Shown: positions 14,354 through 24,786 of the stretch, piece by piece
Position numbering within the stretch: the stretch's first letter is position 1
How the letters are laid out: each line of letters starts with the position of its first letter
Source: Nautilus pompilius
Taxonomy: Eukaryota > Mollusca > Cephalopoda > Nautilida > Nautilidae
Direction of reading: 5' to 3'
Assembly: GCA_018389105.1 (NCBI GenBank)
Contig: JACATO010001092.1
Span: forward strand, 1-64,000
Length of the DNA: 64,000 nt
The notes under the pieces: model-generated
Database searches by the model: none
Told to the model about the DNA's origin: nothing
Seen by the model: the letters and a program-made list of their open reading frames with translations, nothing else
Program-made: the position numbers and the translations under genes

Positions 14354-14539
14354 CGTGTAACTGTAATCTCCACGCAAGACACTGTCGCTTCAATATGGAA
14401 CTTTACACCTTATCGGGCTACAAGAGCGGAGGAGTGTGTCGGAAGTGCCGCCACAATACCGCGGGCAGGAACTGCCATTATTGTAAAGAAGGTTACTATA
14501 GGAATCACAAAAACATTAAACACCGAAAAAGCTGCAAAG
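14354..14539 (+). CDS. Netrin LE-2 exon, copy 1 (canonical type)
   Basis: This internal exon encodes one complete laminin-type EGF-like domain matching the second LE domain of netrins, the secreted cues that act through DCC/neogenin and UNC5. The exon follows a CTATTTCAG acceptor and ends at a GTAGGA donor. It is 186 nt and phase 1 at both ends, so it can be skipped or included without a frame change. All eight cysteines are present ([18 protein letters not shown]). The netrin hallmarks RFNMELY, SGGVC, HNTAG and HYCKEGYYR identify it as LE-2 rather than a laminin LE repeat. It is on the same strand as, and 83 nt upstream of, a homologous exon. LamNT, LE-1, LE-3 and NTR exons are not seen in the window, so the gene either has introns longer than about 14 kb or is incomplete. 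The family assignment is strong; whether the exon is expressed is unknown. Confidence 0.93.
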
Positions 14540-14622
14540 GTAGGACACGATTCCCGCTCGGCTTTGTTCTGCAAGCCCTAAAGTCTCTCTTTTTTTCGTG
14601 TTTTCTTCTTCTTCTTTTCCAG
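14540..14622 (+). other. 83-nt intron between the two LE-2 exons
   Basis: It begins GTAGGAC and ends in a long pyrimidine tract followed by CCAG. It is very short compared with the other introns here. Read in the copy-1 frame it has no stop codon. Because 83 is not a multiple of three, retention would put copy 2 out of frame and end translation at 14844, after a hydrophobic stretch ([12 protein letters not shown]). Confidence 0.8.
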
Positions 14623-14811
14623 CCTGCCAATGTAACTTGCACGCCCGTCGGTGCCGTTTCAGTAGGGAGCTTTACCTCTTGTCGGGTAGAACCAGCGGGG
14701 GGATCTGTCTCCGCTGTATGCACAACACCGACGGCCGATTCTGCGATAAATGCAGACGGGGTTATTTCAGATCTCGGAATAAAGACACAACGGATCGCAG
14801 AGCGTGTAAAG
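14623..14811 (+). CDS. Netrin LE-2 exon, copy 2 (divergent, basic)
   Basis: A second complete LE-2-type domain, 189 nt, with a TTTTCCAG acceptor, a GTAGGA donor and phase 1 at both ends. It is homologous to the exon 83 nt upstream, with about 60% identical residues over the first 49 by eye. All eight cysteines are kept ([20 protein letters not shown]). Canonical netrin residues are replaced: RFNMELY becomes RFSRELY, HNTAG becomes HNTDG, and HYCKEGYYR becomes DKCRRGYFR. The C-terminal loop is rich in arginine, lysine and aspartate. The open frame and intact cysteines argue that this is a working exon and not a decayed duplicate. Matching phases permit three outcomes: either exon alone (mutually exclusive) or both together (a netrin with an extra LE domain). 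In vertebrate netrin-1 the LE-2 domain contributes to receptor and anion binding, so the change could alter receptor choice; that is inference. Confidence 0.9.
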
Positions 14812-15187
14812 GTAGGACTAAACGATTCTCGGAGTTCTGTTTAAGGTCCACAGCGTAAGGTAAGTCTACCCTGCTGCGGCCGGCCTCGCATTGATCCCCA
14901 TCCCACTCGTCCCCTCTTGCTTTAAGATGTTTTTTTTTTGCGCCGCCAAAAGTAAGCTCCGCTATTCTCCATCAGCGACTCACCGCTTAGCATCTTTCCC
15001 TGACATCTTCCTGCAGAAGTTGACGTCTCGTTGATTTTTTTAGAATCAGCTATTTAGACATTTCGTCAGGCTATGCGATAAGTATATATATCACCGGCAA
15101 GTGTTTGATTTGTGTGCCCCTTTTGAGGCAGTTTTGCCTTTATTTAAAAAAGAGAGAAAAGATCCCCCATCTTGCTTTTGTATAACT
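14812..15187. other. Intron downstream of the LE-2 exons
   Basis: No LE-3 exon (expected pattern C-x-C-H-P-x-G) is visible here or further downstream in the window. A T-run lies at 14930-14939. Confidence 0.45.
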
Positions 15188-15572
15188 GTTTTCTGATATA
15201 TCTTATGTTGTTTATCTGTTTTCCGATATTTTCTGATGCTTATATGTTTTCCAAACATTTCTGATGTCGCTTATCTGTTTTCCAAAATATGTCCGATGTT
15301 TGTTTTATCTGTTTTCCAAACATTTCTGGTGTCGTTTATCTGTTTTCCAAAATATGTCCAATGTTTGTTTTATCTGTTTTCCAAACATTTCTGATGTCGT
15401 TTATCTGTTTTCCAAAATATGTCCGATGTTTGTTTATCTGTTTTCCAAAATATGTCCGATGTTTGTTTATCTGTTTTCCAAGTACTTCTGGTGTTTGTTC
15501 ATCTGTTTTCCAAATATTTCCTATGTCGTTTATCTGTTTTCCGATATGTCTGATGTCGTTTTATCTGTTTCC
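15188..15572 (+). repeat. About 34-bp minisatellite, roughly 11 units
   Basis: Units contain TATCTGTTTTCCAAA followed by either CATTTCTGATGTCGTT or ATATGTCCGATGTTTG, so two unit types alternate, spaced about 30-36 bp. The Cys/Phe-rich open frames across it arise from the repeat and have no family resemblance. Confidence 0.85.
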
Positions 15573-16436
15573 CGATATTTTTGCTTTCCCTTTCATAAGC
15601 TAAACATTCCTCTAGAAAAATCGGGCACCAGAGTTCCGTACTCCGTTTTGCTTTCTCCAGACTCGGTAATGATATTTTTGGTGCCGTATACCAAATTGTT
15701 TGGATTTCCAGCGCGAATAAACTGTCAGTGTACCAAACAAAGTTTACGTTGAAAATTATCTTCAGATTTGTCAAAGAAATACGTCTGAATATAGATGTAT
15801 TTCTTTTCTTAATTTCGGTTAATCTAAATACAATTCCAGCGACTCGTATATGGCGACCCGATTTATTTCCCTTTAAGATGTAAATATCGCCTTTTCAGCA
15901 TTTTTACTGCAGTGATAGTGAAGAGATGAACAGCTCATTGATCACCGCTCCCCCCCGCAACACACACACACACAAAACGTACATCGTTGTCACACCCTAA
16001 CCAGGCCGTGCATACTTAAAGCCACGGCTGTCTGTCTACCTTTACATCGTTTGTAGGCTGGAAGTCCGAGATCAGACCACGGAGCAATTGCTACATCTTG
16101 TATGTAAACACAAACTTCGCATTTAAGTTAATGCCGTCCAGTTTATTTATTTCTTCGTATACGTGAGAAAACTAAACAAAACAAGTAGAATCTTAATGGT
16201 GGAGACTTAAAGCAGAAAGCCTCATTTACCTCTGTAGAGCTATCGTAACACTTTTGCAAGTATTAATCCAGATCTGTCTAGAGTCAAAACGAACCAAGAA
16301 CACGGCCGGATTAAGGATGGCATGTGTGGGAATATATTTTTCCAGTGATCTGCCATAATAATTTGGTAACCTATTGTTATTACAGGATATTAGTTTGTCG
16401 CTGAAAACGGCAAATAAAATAAACAATACTTAGTAC
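15573..16436. other. Noncoding, no gene recognised
   Basis: Unique sequence with a short (CA) run at 15960-15973. The minus-strand frame at 16226-16426 lies just past the 3' side of the transposase remnant and could be the tail of that element, but it carries no recognisable motif. Confidence 0.4.
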
Positions 16437-17290
16437 TTGGTCCAGGCAACTTTTGCAGCGAAAAAACAAATTTTGCTATCGAATCAACAAATTTTTGTAT
16501 CAATGTCTGGTTTTTTCCATATCCATTTCCATCATATTGGTGGAACAAGGTCTGATTGTTCTCAGCTGAAAAACCAGCTGCTCCCTCAGGTGCCCGATTG
16601 GATTTACGTCACGGCTTTTGGGTACCCAGAGAAGTTGAATATCCTGGTTCCTCTCCCAGACTGTGATCACACGAAATGTGACATGTAGCGACCATCATAC
16701 CGAAGAACAGGAACGTCAGGATCTTAGTGTACTATGTTGTTACATTGAGGGATGATTTGTTTTTAAGATGACACTGTACTCGGCAGAGTTGAGACTCCCT
16801 TCGACAAACACCAATTCTACCTTTCTGTCGTGCCAGATTGCAACCCATACCATGACGCTCCCGTTTCCATACTTAACCGGCGCGTGGTTAAAATATTGGG
16901 CTTGTAGGGCTTTGTTATGTCTTCTCCAAGCTCATGTTTCGCCACCAGATGTGAATTGCGAAAATCCGGACTCGCTTAAGAAGACTACTAGCTTCCATTA
17001 ACTCGATGGTCTTGACGCAGGTTCCTTGACCAGACATCTCGAAGCGTTTTATTCATAGTAGACGGAATAGGATTCTTATGCGCTGTGTACCTTCTGAAGC
17101 CATATCGGTGGATGCAAAGTTGGGACTATTTCTTTAGCTTTCTTTCCCGTTGCACGGACAATGTCAGCAGGAAAATCTTGACAGCGAGTGATGGCGACAC
17201 TTAGTTCTTGTAGTTGTGCATCTGTTGAAGTTCTACCGGTTCCTGTCCGCATAGCGCCATTCACGTCAGTAAGTTGGCGACAATGCTGGC
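16437..17290 (-). pseudogene. Decayed Tc1/mariner-like transposase
   Basis: Read on the minus strand, pieces of a Tc1-type transposase follow one another in the right order. First comes an N-terminal DNA-binding part, RTGTGRTSTDAQLQELSVAI (about 17230-17170). Then comes the DDE-domain block GNGSVMVWVAIWHDRKVELV (about 16865-16800), which resembles the family's GSVMVWG. Last comes DIQLLWVPKSRDVNPIGHL (about 16645-16585), which corresponds to the family's SPDLNPIEHLW, the region of the third catalytic acidic residue. In that block the usual E after NPI is G and W after HL is R, and frameshifts and stops separate the blocks. The element is therefore dead. I did not find its terminal inverted repeats. 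Confidence 0.8.
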
Positions 17291-17300
17291 CATAGAAGCG

Positions 17301-18626
17301 GGAGGAGTGCTGAGATCTTCTAGCAGTCCTTCATTGACTCTAGTCATTGGCCTATATTATGAGCTCGGGTAAGCAGAAATAGAGCAGCACCCTGTCCCAC
17401 CCAGACGGCCGATTGATTAAACCATAGTTATGTAAATATTTTGTCTGGTGCGTGGATTTATAGTAATGGCCAACATAATATGGACCAGGGCAGTGTAATC
17501 CTAAATGTATAGGATCGAGTGAACAATCTGTGAATTATTTTTCCTGCTTCTCAGAAGAGTCGCTGGTTGTTGTCTACAGATCCCGCATCCATGGATCGCG
17601 TTGGAGTTTCAAAAATTTCAGAAATCAGTCCAACTAAAACCGGAAACGTCTACCGACTGTAAAGTTCTACAGAAAGTTAAACTATTTCTAGGCAAAATGC
17701 TGGAAGCGTAAGGCGCGTTCCCAGATATCATAGAAATTAATTACCGTGCATGGTTTTCGTTTAAAATCCTTACAACGATAATTCATCCAAAGTAGAGATT
17801 AAGAGAGAGAAAGTATTCCGCAGATTTGAATTGCACACCGTGACGTTTATTTGATGTTATTTCTAACTCCATAACGATAAAATCGAGATAATAACTGTTA
17901 AGACCAACGGAAAACTTACTTCCATGGTTTCTCATTGACAGACCTCACGACGGAACGTTATAAAGCGCTGTGCACAACTCTGACGTAAATAAAGCTGTTT
18001 ACTGCGGTCTTCTTGGTAGGAGAGCTCTGACACCGGCCGTATATGTTTGAGAAGTATCGAAATTTACTAAGATTTTCACGGGATATATATATATTTTAAA
18101 AGAAGTGTTTTTAGCTGTGGAGAAAATTCCGTCTGATCATTAGCCGAGCCTTAAGGTTGTATAATAGAATCCTTATGTTTATTGCCGTGTAATAAAATTT
18201 TTTGGAATGTCTGCTATTTATTCTTATCATAAATAAATCTTTCTCATACTCAAGGCAGCTATATAGTCTAAAATACTTCTCAGCAGTTTATTACACACAT
18301 AAAAAACATTTTTAAAAAAAACCCCGACATTAATTTCATTTTTAGCAGCCAGACACTTGATTTGTTGTTGTTGTTGTTTTTTTTTTAAATTCCCCGGCGC
18401 GTTACGTTTAGTTAGGATAATATTTTTTTTAACGATTTATGCTTCACGTTATGCAGAGTATTTATTTAAAAAAACAGAAAGAAGAGTTCCTTTAGGCAGT
18501 GATAACTTATCAGGAAGGAAAACCGGCTCGTTCTCGCATTTAGTGATCGTAATTAAAGAAACAACGAGAAAACGAAAGTAGTAAATATCAAAGGCGAAGA
18601 GGGGGAGGGGATATTAGCACCGACAG
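17301..18626. other. Noncoding, no gene recognised
   Basis: AT-rich unique sequence. It contains (GTT)n plus poly-T at 18361-18386. No exon-like frame is seen. Confidence 0.5.
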
Positions 18627-19292
18627 ACGTTAAGAAGTGAGGGAAGGACGGACCTGTCTGCTAATCCGCTACACACGTTAAGAAGGGAGGGAAGGACGGA
18701 CCTGTCTGCTAATCCGCTACACACGTTAAGAAGGGAGGGAAGGACGGACCTGTCTGCTAATCCGCTACACACGTTAAGAAGGGAGGGAAGGACGGACCTC
18801 TCTGCTAATCCGCTACACACGTTAAGAAGGAGGGAAGGACGGACCTGTCTGCTAATCCGCTACAACGTTAAGAGTGAGGGAAGGACGGACTTCTCTGCTA
18901 ATCCGTTACACACGTTAAGAAGGGAGGGAAGGACGGACCTGTCTGCTAATCCGCTACACACGTTAAGAAGGGAGGGAAGGACGGACCTCTCTGCTAATCC
19001 GCTACACACGTTAAGAAGGGAGGGAAGGACGGACCTGTCTGCTAATCCGCTACACACGTTAAGAAGTGAGGGAAGGACGGACTTCTCTGCTAATCCGTTA
19101 CACACGTTAAGAAGGGAGGGAAGGACGGACCTGTCTGCTAATCCGCTACACACGTTAAGAAGGGAGGGAAGGACGGACCTGTCTGCTAATCTGCTACACA
19201 CGTTAAGAAGTGAGGGAAGGACGGACCTCTCTGCTAATCCGCTACACACGTTAAGAAGGGAGGGAAGGACGGACCTGGCTGCTAATCCGCTA
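18627..19292. repeat. 48-bp minisatellite, about 14 units
   Basis: The unit begins CGTTAAGAAGGGAGGGAAGG and continues through GGACCTGTCTGCTAATCCGC to the next unit, with a regular 48-bp period. Two unit variants (GAAGGGAGGG...CCTGTCT and GAAGTGAGGG...CTTCTCT) recur in a partly ordered pattern. Since 48 is 16 codons, the minus strand is open as a 16-residue repeat (LLNVCSGLADRSVLPS). This is expected from the arithmetic and is not evidence for a gene. One unit near 18821-18866 is 46 bp and breaks the frame. Confidence 0.93.
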
Positions 19293-21147
19293 TCCAGGGG
19301 GGGGGGGGGTAATATCGAGCGAGACTCGGAAATGCCATCAGTGGATTTAGCCGAACAGTGGTGAACGCTGTTTCTAATATAAAATCCAATCTGTGGACGG
19401 CAAACGTTTGTTGTTGAGAAAAATTCTCGATATTCATAAAAACCCGGTCGGTGCCTGTTAATCACACTGAATTTCCCAGAGTAATGCTTGGAGTTCCTGT
19501 GCGCTAACGGCCCACTACTATGCCAGGCAGGCGCGTGATGAATGCGATCCAAGTGGACCGCTGAAGCGACATCTGCCGGCTTATTGATTACAACGCGGCG
19601 GCCGTGTTCCAGTCGCCTTGCGATGAATGAAGTTCATTGTGAGGCTTGTCTGCCAAATGCGCATCCCTCAGAGTTTAAAGTCTGGTTTGCGGAGAGAAGT
19701 GATCAAGAAGATAACTTAAAAAAAAATATTTGTCCTAGCTTTTCCCTGAAGATTTTACCTCTTTCTTCTTCTTCTTCTTTTCGCTTGGAAATTTTACTTT
19801 TAATAGGAGACATTTTCATACATTCGTCACGAAACCGCTCATCGCTCCCAGCTTCCCGACCGACCGGGGCCTGGCTCGCGCCTCCTTAGTTGAGCCACAT
19901 CTAACCGGACTCCGAACTCTTTTACTCCAACCCGCTTACAGTGGCCCCCCCGGTCGTTATAAACATCTATCTCTTGTAACCAAGAAACTAGGATTCCTTC
20001 AGTCTATCTTTATAAAACATCACATCCCACGTAACCTTAACGATGCAAGACTATGAAGCTTACCTTCAAAATAAAATCATTGGACCCCCCATTCTTTTGG
20101 TTAATACTTCGGACAAGATGAGGCGACAAGGCCTGGACTTCATACTTCAGATGAGGTCTAACCGAAGTTTTAAATAAACGATCAATAATGTCTGCATTCT
20201 GGTTAAAGGACATAAGGTTCGGCCGTTTACCCTGCTGCCTAGGAAGTTGATACGCATTAAAGTTACCATAGTGTGTGTTGTTGTGTGTGTGTGTGTGTGT
20301 GTGTGTGTTGGTTTAACACATTTACATTATTTTTAAACGAGCATTTAAAATCGAAAAATGAATGTACGAAATTATGTGAAGCTAAAAGATTTGTCACTTC
20401 CCCTTAGCGGAGATGGTTATTCTGGCCGGTCGGACAACTGCCGTTCGTAATCAAGGTCCTGCGAAAACACCAACTTGTCGTCATCAATTAGAATTAGAGG
20501 CAACGCGAAAGAAAATGGTTTTGTCCCGATTACTGAACCCCGCTCAGTCCTAGCCGGCTCGCAGAGGTGGTGATCTAATCTGGGGGACTGGACCGAGGGG
20601 TGGGTCGGGCGAAGCCCCAAATCGGTCACCGACGGGACAGACAGACGAACGGCCTGTTCAATTTCTCTCTTCCCAGCCCTTTCCTGCCCCCCTCTGCGTC
20701 GAACCAAACGTCTTCGTCTCCCGTTCTCGCTTGCGATGGGCTTCTCTTTTAGAGTGGAACGACATTCGAGTTACCGCGGATATTTAAAAAAAAAAAAAAA
20801 AAGACAAAAGAAATAGAATCGGCAGACAGATTTGGGCGTGATAAATTCTCAGGGTTCAGCCCAGCGACGCCAACTGTATTTCTTTCCACCAGGACTCCAT
20901 CGCCCACTCTGTTTTTTTTGCCTCCATGCGTCAAGTCAGTGGTTCATTCGATTGTATTATTTTTCAGTCTGTTCTGAACCGATGCTAAATATATTCCTTT
21001 GGATGGGGCAGGGAGGTGGCAGCACATCATACATAACTGCTCTACTTATATGTTTGCATAAATAGGGGGAAGGGGAGATATAACAAAATAGGGTTAATTA
21101 TTTATTTATTTTTTAAATATCTCCACTTTCCATAAAGTGCTGAAAAG
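19293..21147. other. Noncoding, no gene recognised
   Basis: Includes a G-run at 19297-19309, a (GT)n microsatellite at 20276-20310 and a poly-A at 20785-20802. Open frames on either strand show no domain. Unique sequence otherwise. Confidence 0.45.
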
Positions 21148-21249
21148 TCTCTCTCTCTCTCTCTCTGTAATGACGTCATCTCTCTCTCTCTGTAATGACG
21201 TCATCTCTCTCTCTGTAATGACGTCATCTCTCTCTCTCTCTGTAACAAC

Positions 21250-21323
<74 letters not shown>
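21148..21323 (-). repeat. CT/TGACGTCA minisatellite (array D)
   Basis: Three exact copies of CTCTGTAATGACGTCATC and one variant (TAACAACGTCATC) are followed by about 35 pure CT dinucleotides. It lacks the 30-nt block of arrays C, F and G, so it is a short or simplified family member. Confidence 0.92.
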
Positions 21324-21325
<2 letters not shown>

Positions 21326-24061
21326 AAACTCGATCCGAAGATAAATATTTAGTCCCTTTTTTTTCATACAGTCTACTTCTCTCCAAAGTTTACAGAAGTG
21401 TAGGCAAAATATGGTTTGCATATTTACGTTAAATGGCTTTGTCTCGCACACACCCCCAATATTTATAAATATATCTACACGTACAAGCCTGAGAAGATGT
21501 GTAGATGACAAAGCGTGTTAAAGGCCGGAAATTAGAAAGTGGCATTATCAGAAACGTAAAAGTCATTAGAATTCGTGCAGAACTGCTGTTGTTGAGAATA
21601 GTATCAATGGTTACGTAGCAGAACAAGCACCTGTTATCAACCCCAGGCCGGCCTGGAGTAAGCAGGACGACTCCTAATACAGCAGCCATCGGTGGAGTCG
21701 ACAGCCAGAAAGGGCGCAGGAGGCAACAGCACAGTTATTAGGAATTCTGAAACACACCGCCCTCTTCATCGCACACAATTAGCAAGCCGACTGCAGATCT
21801 AAGATTCAAAACTCCATCTCCAAGGCAACCATAAAAGCGCATTTAAGATAGACTGACCGGATAGCCTCCCACCAGCTCTTCGTTTTGCTTTAAAATAAGA
21901 AGAACAAAAACCCCAGCTTAAATTGGTAAAGCAACATGAAGAAAACGTACGATGCATTCTGGTCGAATAAATGTTAATTCGAGATCTTGAGCTCAAAGAG
22001 AAGACATCACATCCAAAGAAAGGCTGAGAAACATTCAAAGAATTATGAACGTAATCAGCTGAGCGCAGTTCCAAAGATAAGGTTGTTTTAGTGGTTCTCA
22101 GATTGAAAAGTTAATAAGATGAATGGAATTCTTATGAAGGATAAATGACCGTGCAAATTTTAAGCATCGTGTTATCTACATCCCATGAGCCTGGCTTTGT
22201 CGTTCAACAAAACAAGGACTTCAAACAAAGCACAAAACTCTATAAACTTTGTCTATCGCAGAAAGAAGGGAATGGAATTCTGAAAATGGAGAGTCGGCCA
22301 TCTAAAACCCTAGACCACAATCTTATTGCGCTTCTCTAGCGTCAACTACATAGAGAGGGTAGAGATAGCGGTCATGCAGTTGCGGAATGAATTAAGGGAT
22401 GGGATGGTTTTCTTCACCAAATGCCCTGAAATCAACAGCTCGGATGCCAAATATATGGAGAAGTCATGAAGGAAAAAAAGAAGGTTTATCGAAACGTCTT
22501 GAGTGGGACTGAGTTCCAGCATAAAGTGATTGTAACAGTGCACGTGTTTCTCAGACTAATACATTGACTATTGTTTAAATAAAGGGGCACTCCATAATTC
22601 TAACGGTCACTGCACGGATAGTCAGCGACTCCGAGTTTAGTCACTTTTGCCTACGTCGCTATTTGGATCCACAACAATCCACGGAAAATGTCTGCAACTA
22701 TAGCGAAACACGTCAGCCTGTCTTGGCCTTGGCATACGACGCTCCTGGAATCCCTTCTCTTCCCTTGCGGCCACGCTACAATTTATAAATTTACCGAAAT
22801 CCTTCTTTATTAAAAAATATATATATAAAGACTCTACAATCTGGTTTAAATGATAAAATAGCTAATCAGTAAATTATAAAACATCTCAAAGTTAAATATT
22901 GTCGTTTGCGTACTTTGGATTTTGGAGAGCGCCCAGCCAACTCCTGCGTCTTTAAATCTCTCTTGGAATGATAGTAGAAAACGGTTATCAGAGCTCTTTA
23001 AAACACCGTTTCCCACATGACGTAATAGCCAGTCGCGATCCAGGCAAATGGGACGGTGCATGCATTCGTCATCAAATAAAACGCATAATTAATTCTCTTG
23101 TCTGTATCCATTTGTGCGTTAGAAATATTTGCATTGATGAGAAAGCTGATAATCCACTAATAATAATCAGGGAGGGTTTGCTATTCTCGTTGTTGTCACT
23201 ATTTGTATTTTCTCAATTAAAGCGTTTAAAAATTTTAAAAAAACCTCTGAGGAGAAATGGAAGGAAGCCATCTAATGCGATTTAAATGGTATCTTTGAAA
23301 TTGTGACTACCGGTTAGGCAGTTCTGATTCCCGTTTTGACCTGGCAGGGTGTCTGTCTTTCGCTGATCAAGGACTCCGGCTGCTTTTCGCCGTGGCCGTG
23401 TTTCATAATTCCTCATCATTTATCATGTAGCTACAGAATAACGGCAGAGGGCTCGTCCACGTGTTAGAATAAAATGAGGGGCTGGATATTATTCAAAGCA
23501 CGGCGGTTTGGTCATGGTGCCACAACTAAGCAATTACTGGATTCATTCACAGGCGTTATTTGGCAGGCCATAATTCACCAGGGGTTCAGGTGCAGGGCTC
23601 CATTTAGCTGCTGCTGCGAGTTCATTAACCAACTCACACAAGAGAGAGAGAGAGAGAGAGGTGTGTGTGTGGTAGGGGGCGCTCATATCCAAAGCTGCCT
23701 GTGATAGATGTGCCAAACCCTCGGCTCTGGTCCTTTATTACTAAGCAGATCGCTCGTTCCCATCTCAACGAAGCCGCTGTTTATTACCAACCGGAATTCT
23801 GGCAGCTGGAGTGTGTGGAAACCTGTTCTTGCTTTTCATCGTTTATGTTTCCAAAAATTAACTGTTCCGCATTGTTCGTCTGAAAAGATTTTTGTTCAGT
23901 CTTTTTACGTGGGGTCTTGAAGCACAAGCAGAATGACACCGATCGCTGGTGAGACTGAATGTGGAAAGGAAAACCTATTTGAAGTTACACTGACTGGAAT
24001 CGAGCCGCCCCGGAAAAGAGCAGTTTGTCGAAACAACAGCCAATAGAAATCTCACTTGACC
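21324..24061. other. Noncoding, no gene recognised
   Basis: AT-rich unique sequence with a (GA)n(GT)n microsatellite at 23641-23671. Several open frames at 21.4-23.9 kb show no recognisable domain and no consistent splice boundaries. Confidence 0.5.
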
Positions 24062-24786
24062 ACGTTACACCGATGGCTGATCAAACTCACTCGCTAAACG
24101 GCTTGATCAAAGGGGTATTGATGGCTGGTCAAGCTGACTCGTTAAACAGCCTAGTCAAAGGTGTTACACCGATGGCTGATCAAACTCACTCGCTAAACGG
24201 CTTAATCAAAGGGGTATTGATGGCTGGTCAAGCTGACTCGTTAAACAGCCTAGTCAAAGGTGTTACACACCGATGGCTGATCAACTCACTCGCTAAACGG
24301 CTTAATCAAAGGGTATTGATGGCTGGTCAAGCTGACTCGTTAAACAGCCTAGTCAAAGGTGTTACACCGATGGCTGATCAAACTCACTCGCTAAACGGCT
24401 TAATCAAAGGGGTATTGATGGCTGGTCAAGCTGACTCGTTAAACAGCCTAGTCAAAGGTGTTACACCGATGGCTGATCAAACTCACTCGCTAAACGGCTT
24501 AATCAAACGGGTATTGATGGCTGGTCAAGCTGACTCGTTAAACAGCCTAGTCAAAGGTGTTACACCGATGGCTGATCAAACTCACTCTCTAAACAGCCTA
24601 ATCAAACGGGTATTGATGGCTGGTCAAGCTGACTCGTTAAACAGCCTAGTCAAAGGTGTTACACCGATGGCTGATCAAACTCACTCTCTAAACAGCCTAA
24701 TCAAACGGGTATTGATGGCTGGTTAAGCTGACTCGTTAAATAGCTTAGTCAAAGGTGTCACACTGATGGCTGATCAAACTCACTTT
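24062..24786. repeat. 99-bp dimeric minisatellite, about 7 units
   Basis: Each 99-bp unit consists of two related halves of 51 and 48 bp. One has GCTGATCAAACTCACTCGCT and the other GCTGGTCAAGCTGACTCGTT, so the array grew by amplifying a dimer. The + strand is open as a 33-residue repeat (halves TPMADQTHSLNGLIK and LMAGQADSLNSLVK), but the frame opens at TTG, not ATG. One unit near 24264-24312 carries +2, -1 and -1 indels that together restore frame. The last unit has a stop. I judge it noncoding. Confidence 0.92.

Noticed and set aside
18860..19552. 230-codon minus-strand frame with 16-residue repeats
   Set aside because: The 48-bp tandem unit is a multiple of three. Other units of the same array carry 1-2 bp indels that destroy the frame, and the first codons lie outside the repeat without any recognisable sequence.
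24025..24726. 233-codon + strand frame with 33-residue repeats
   Set aside because: It opens at TTG with no ATG context and no signal peptide, is fully explained by the 99-bp unit, and the last unit contains a stop.
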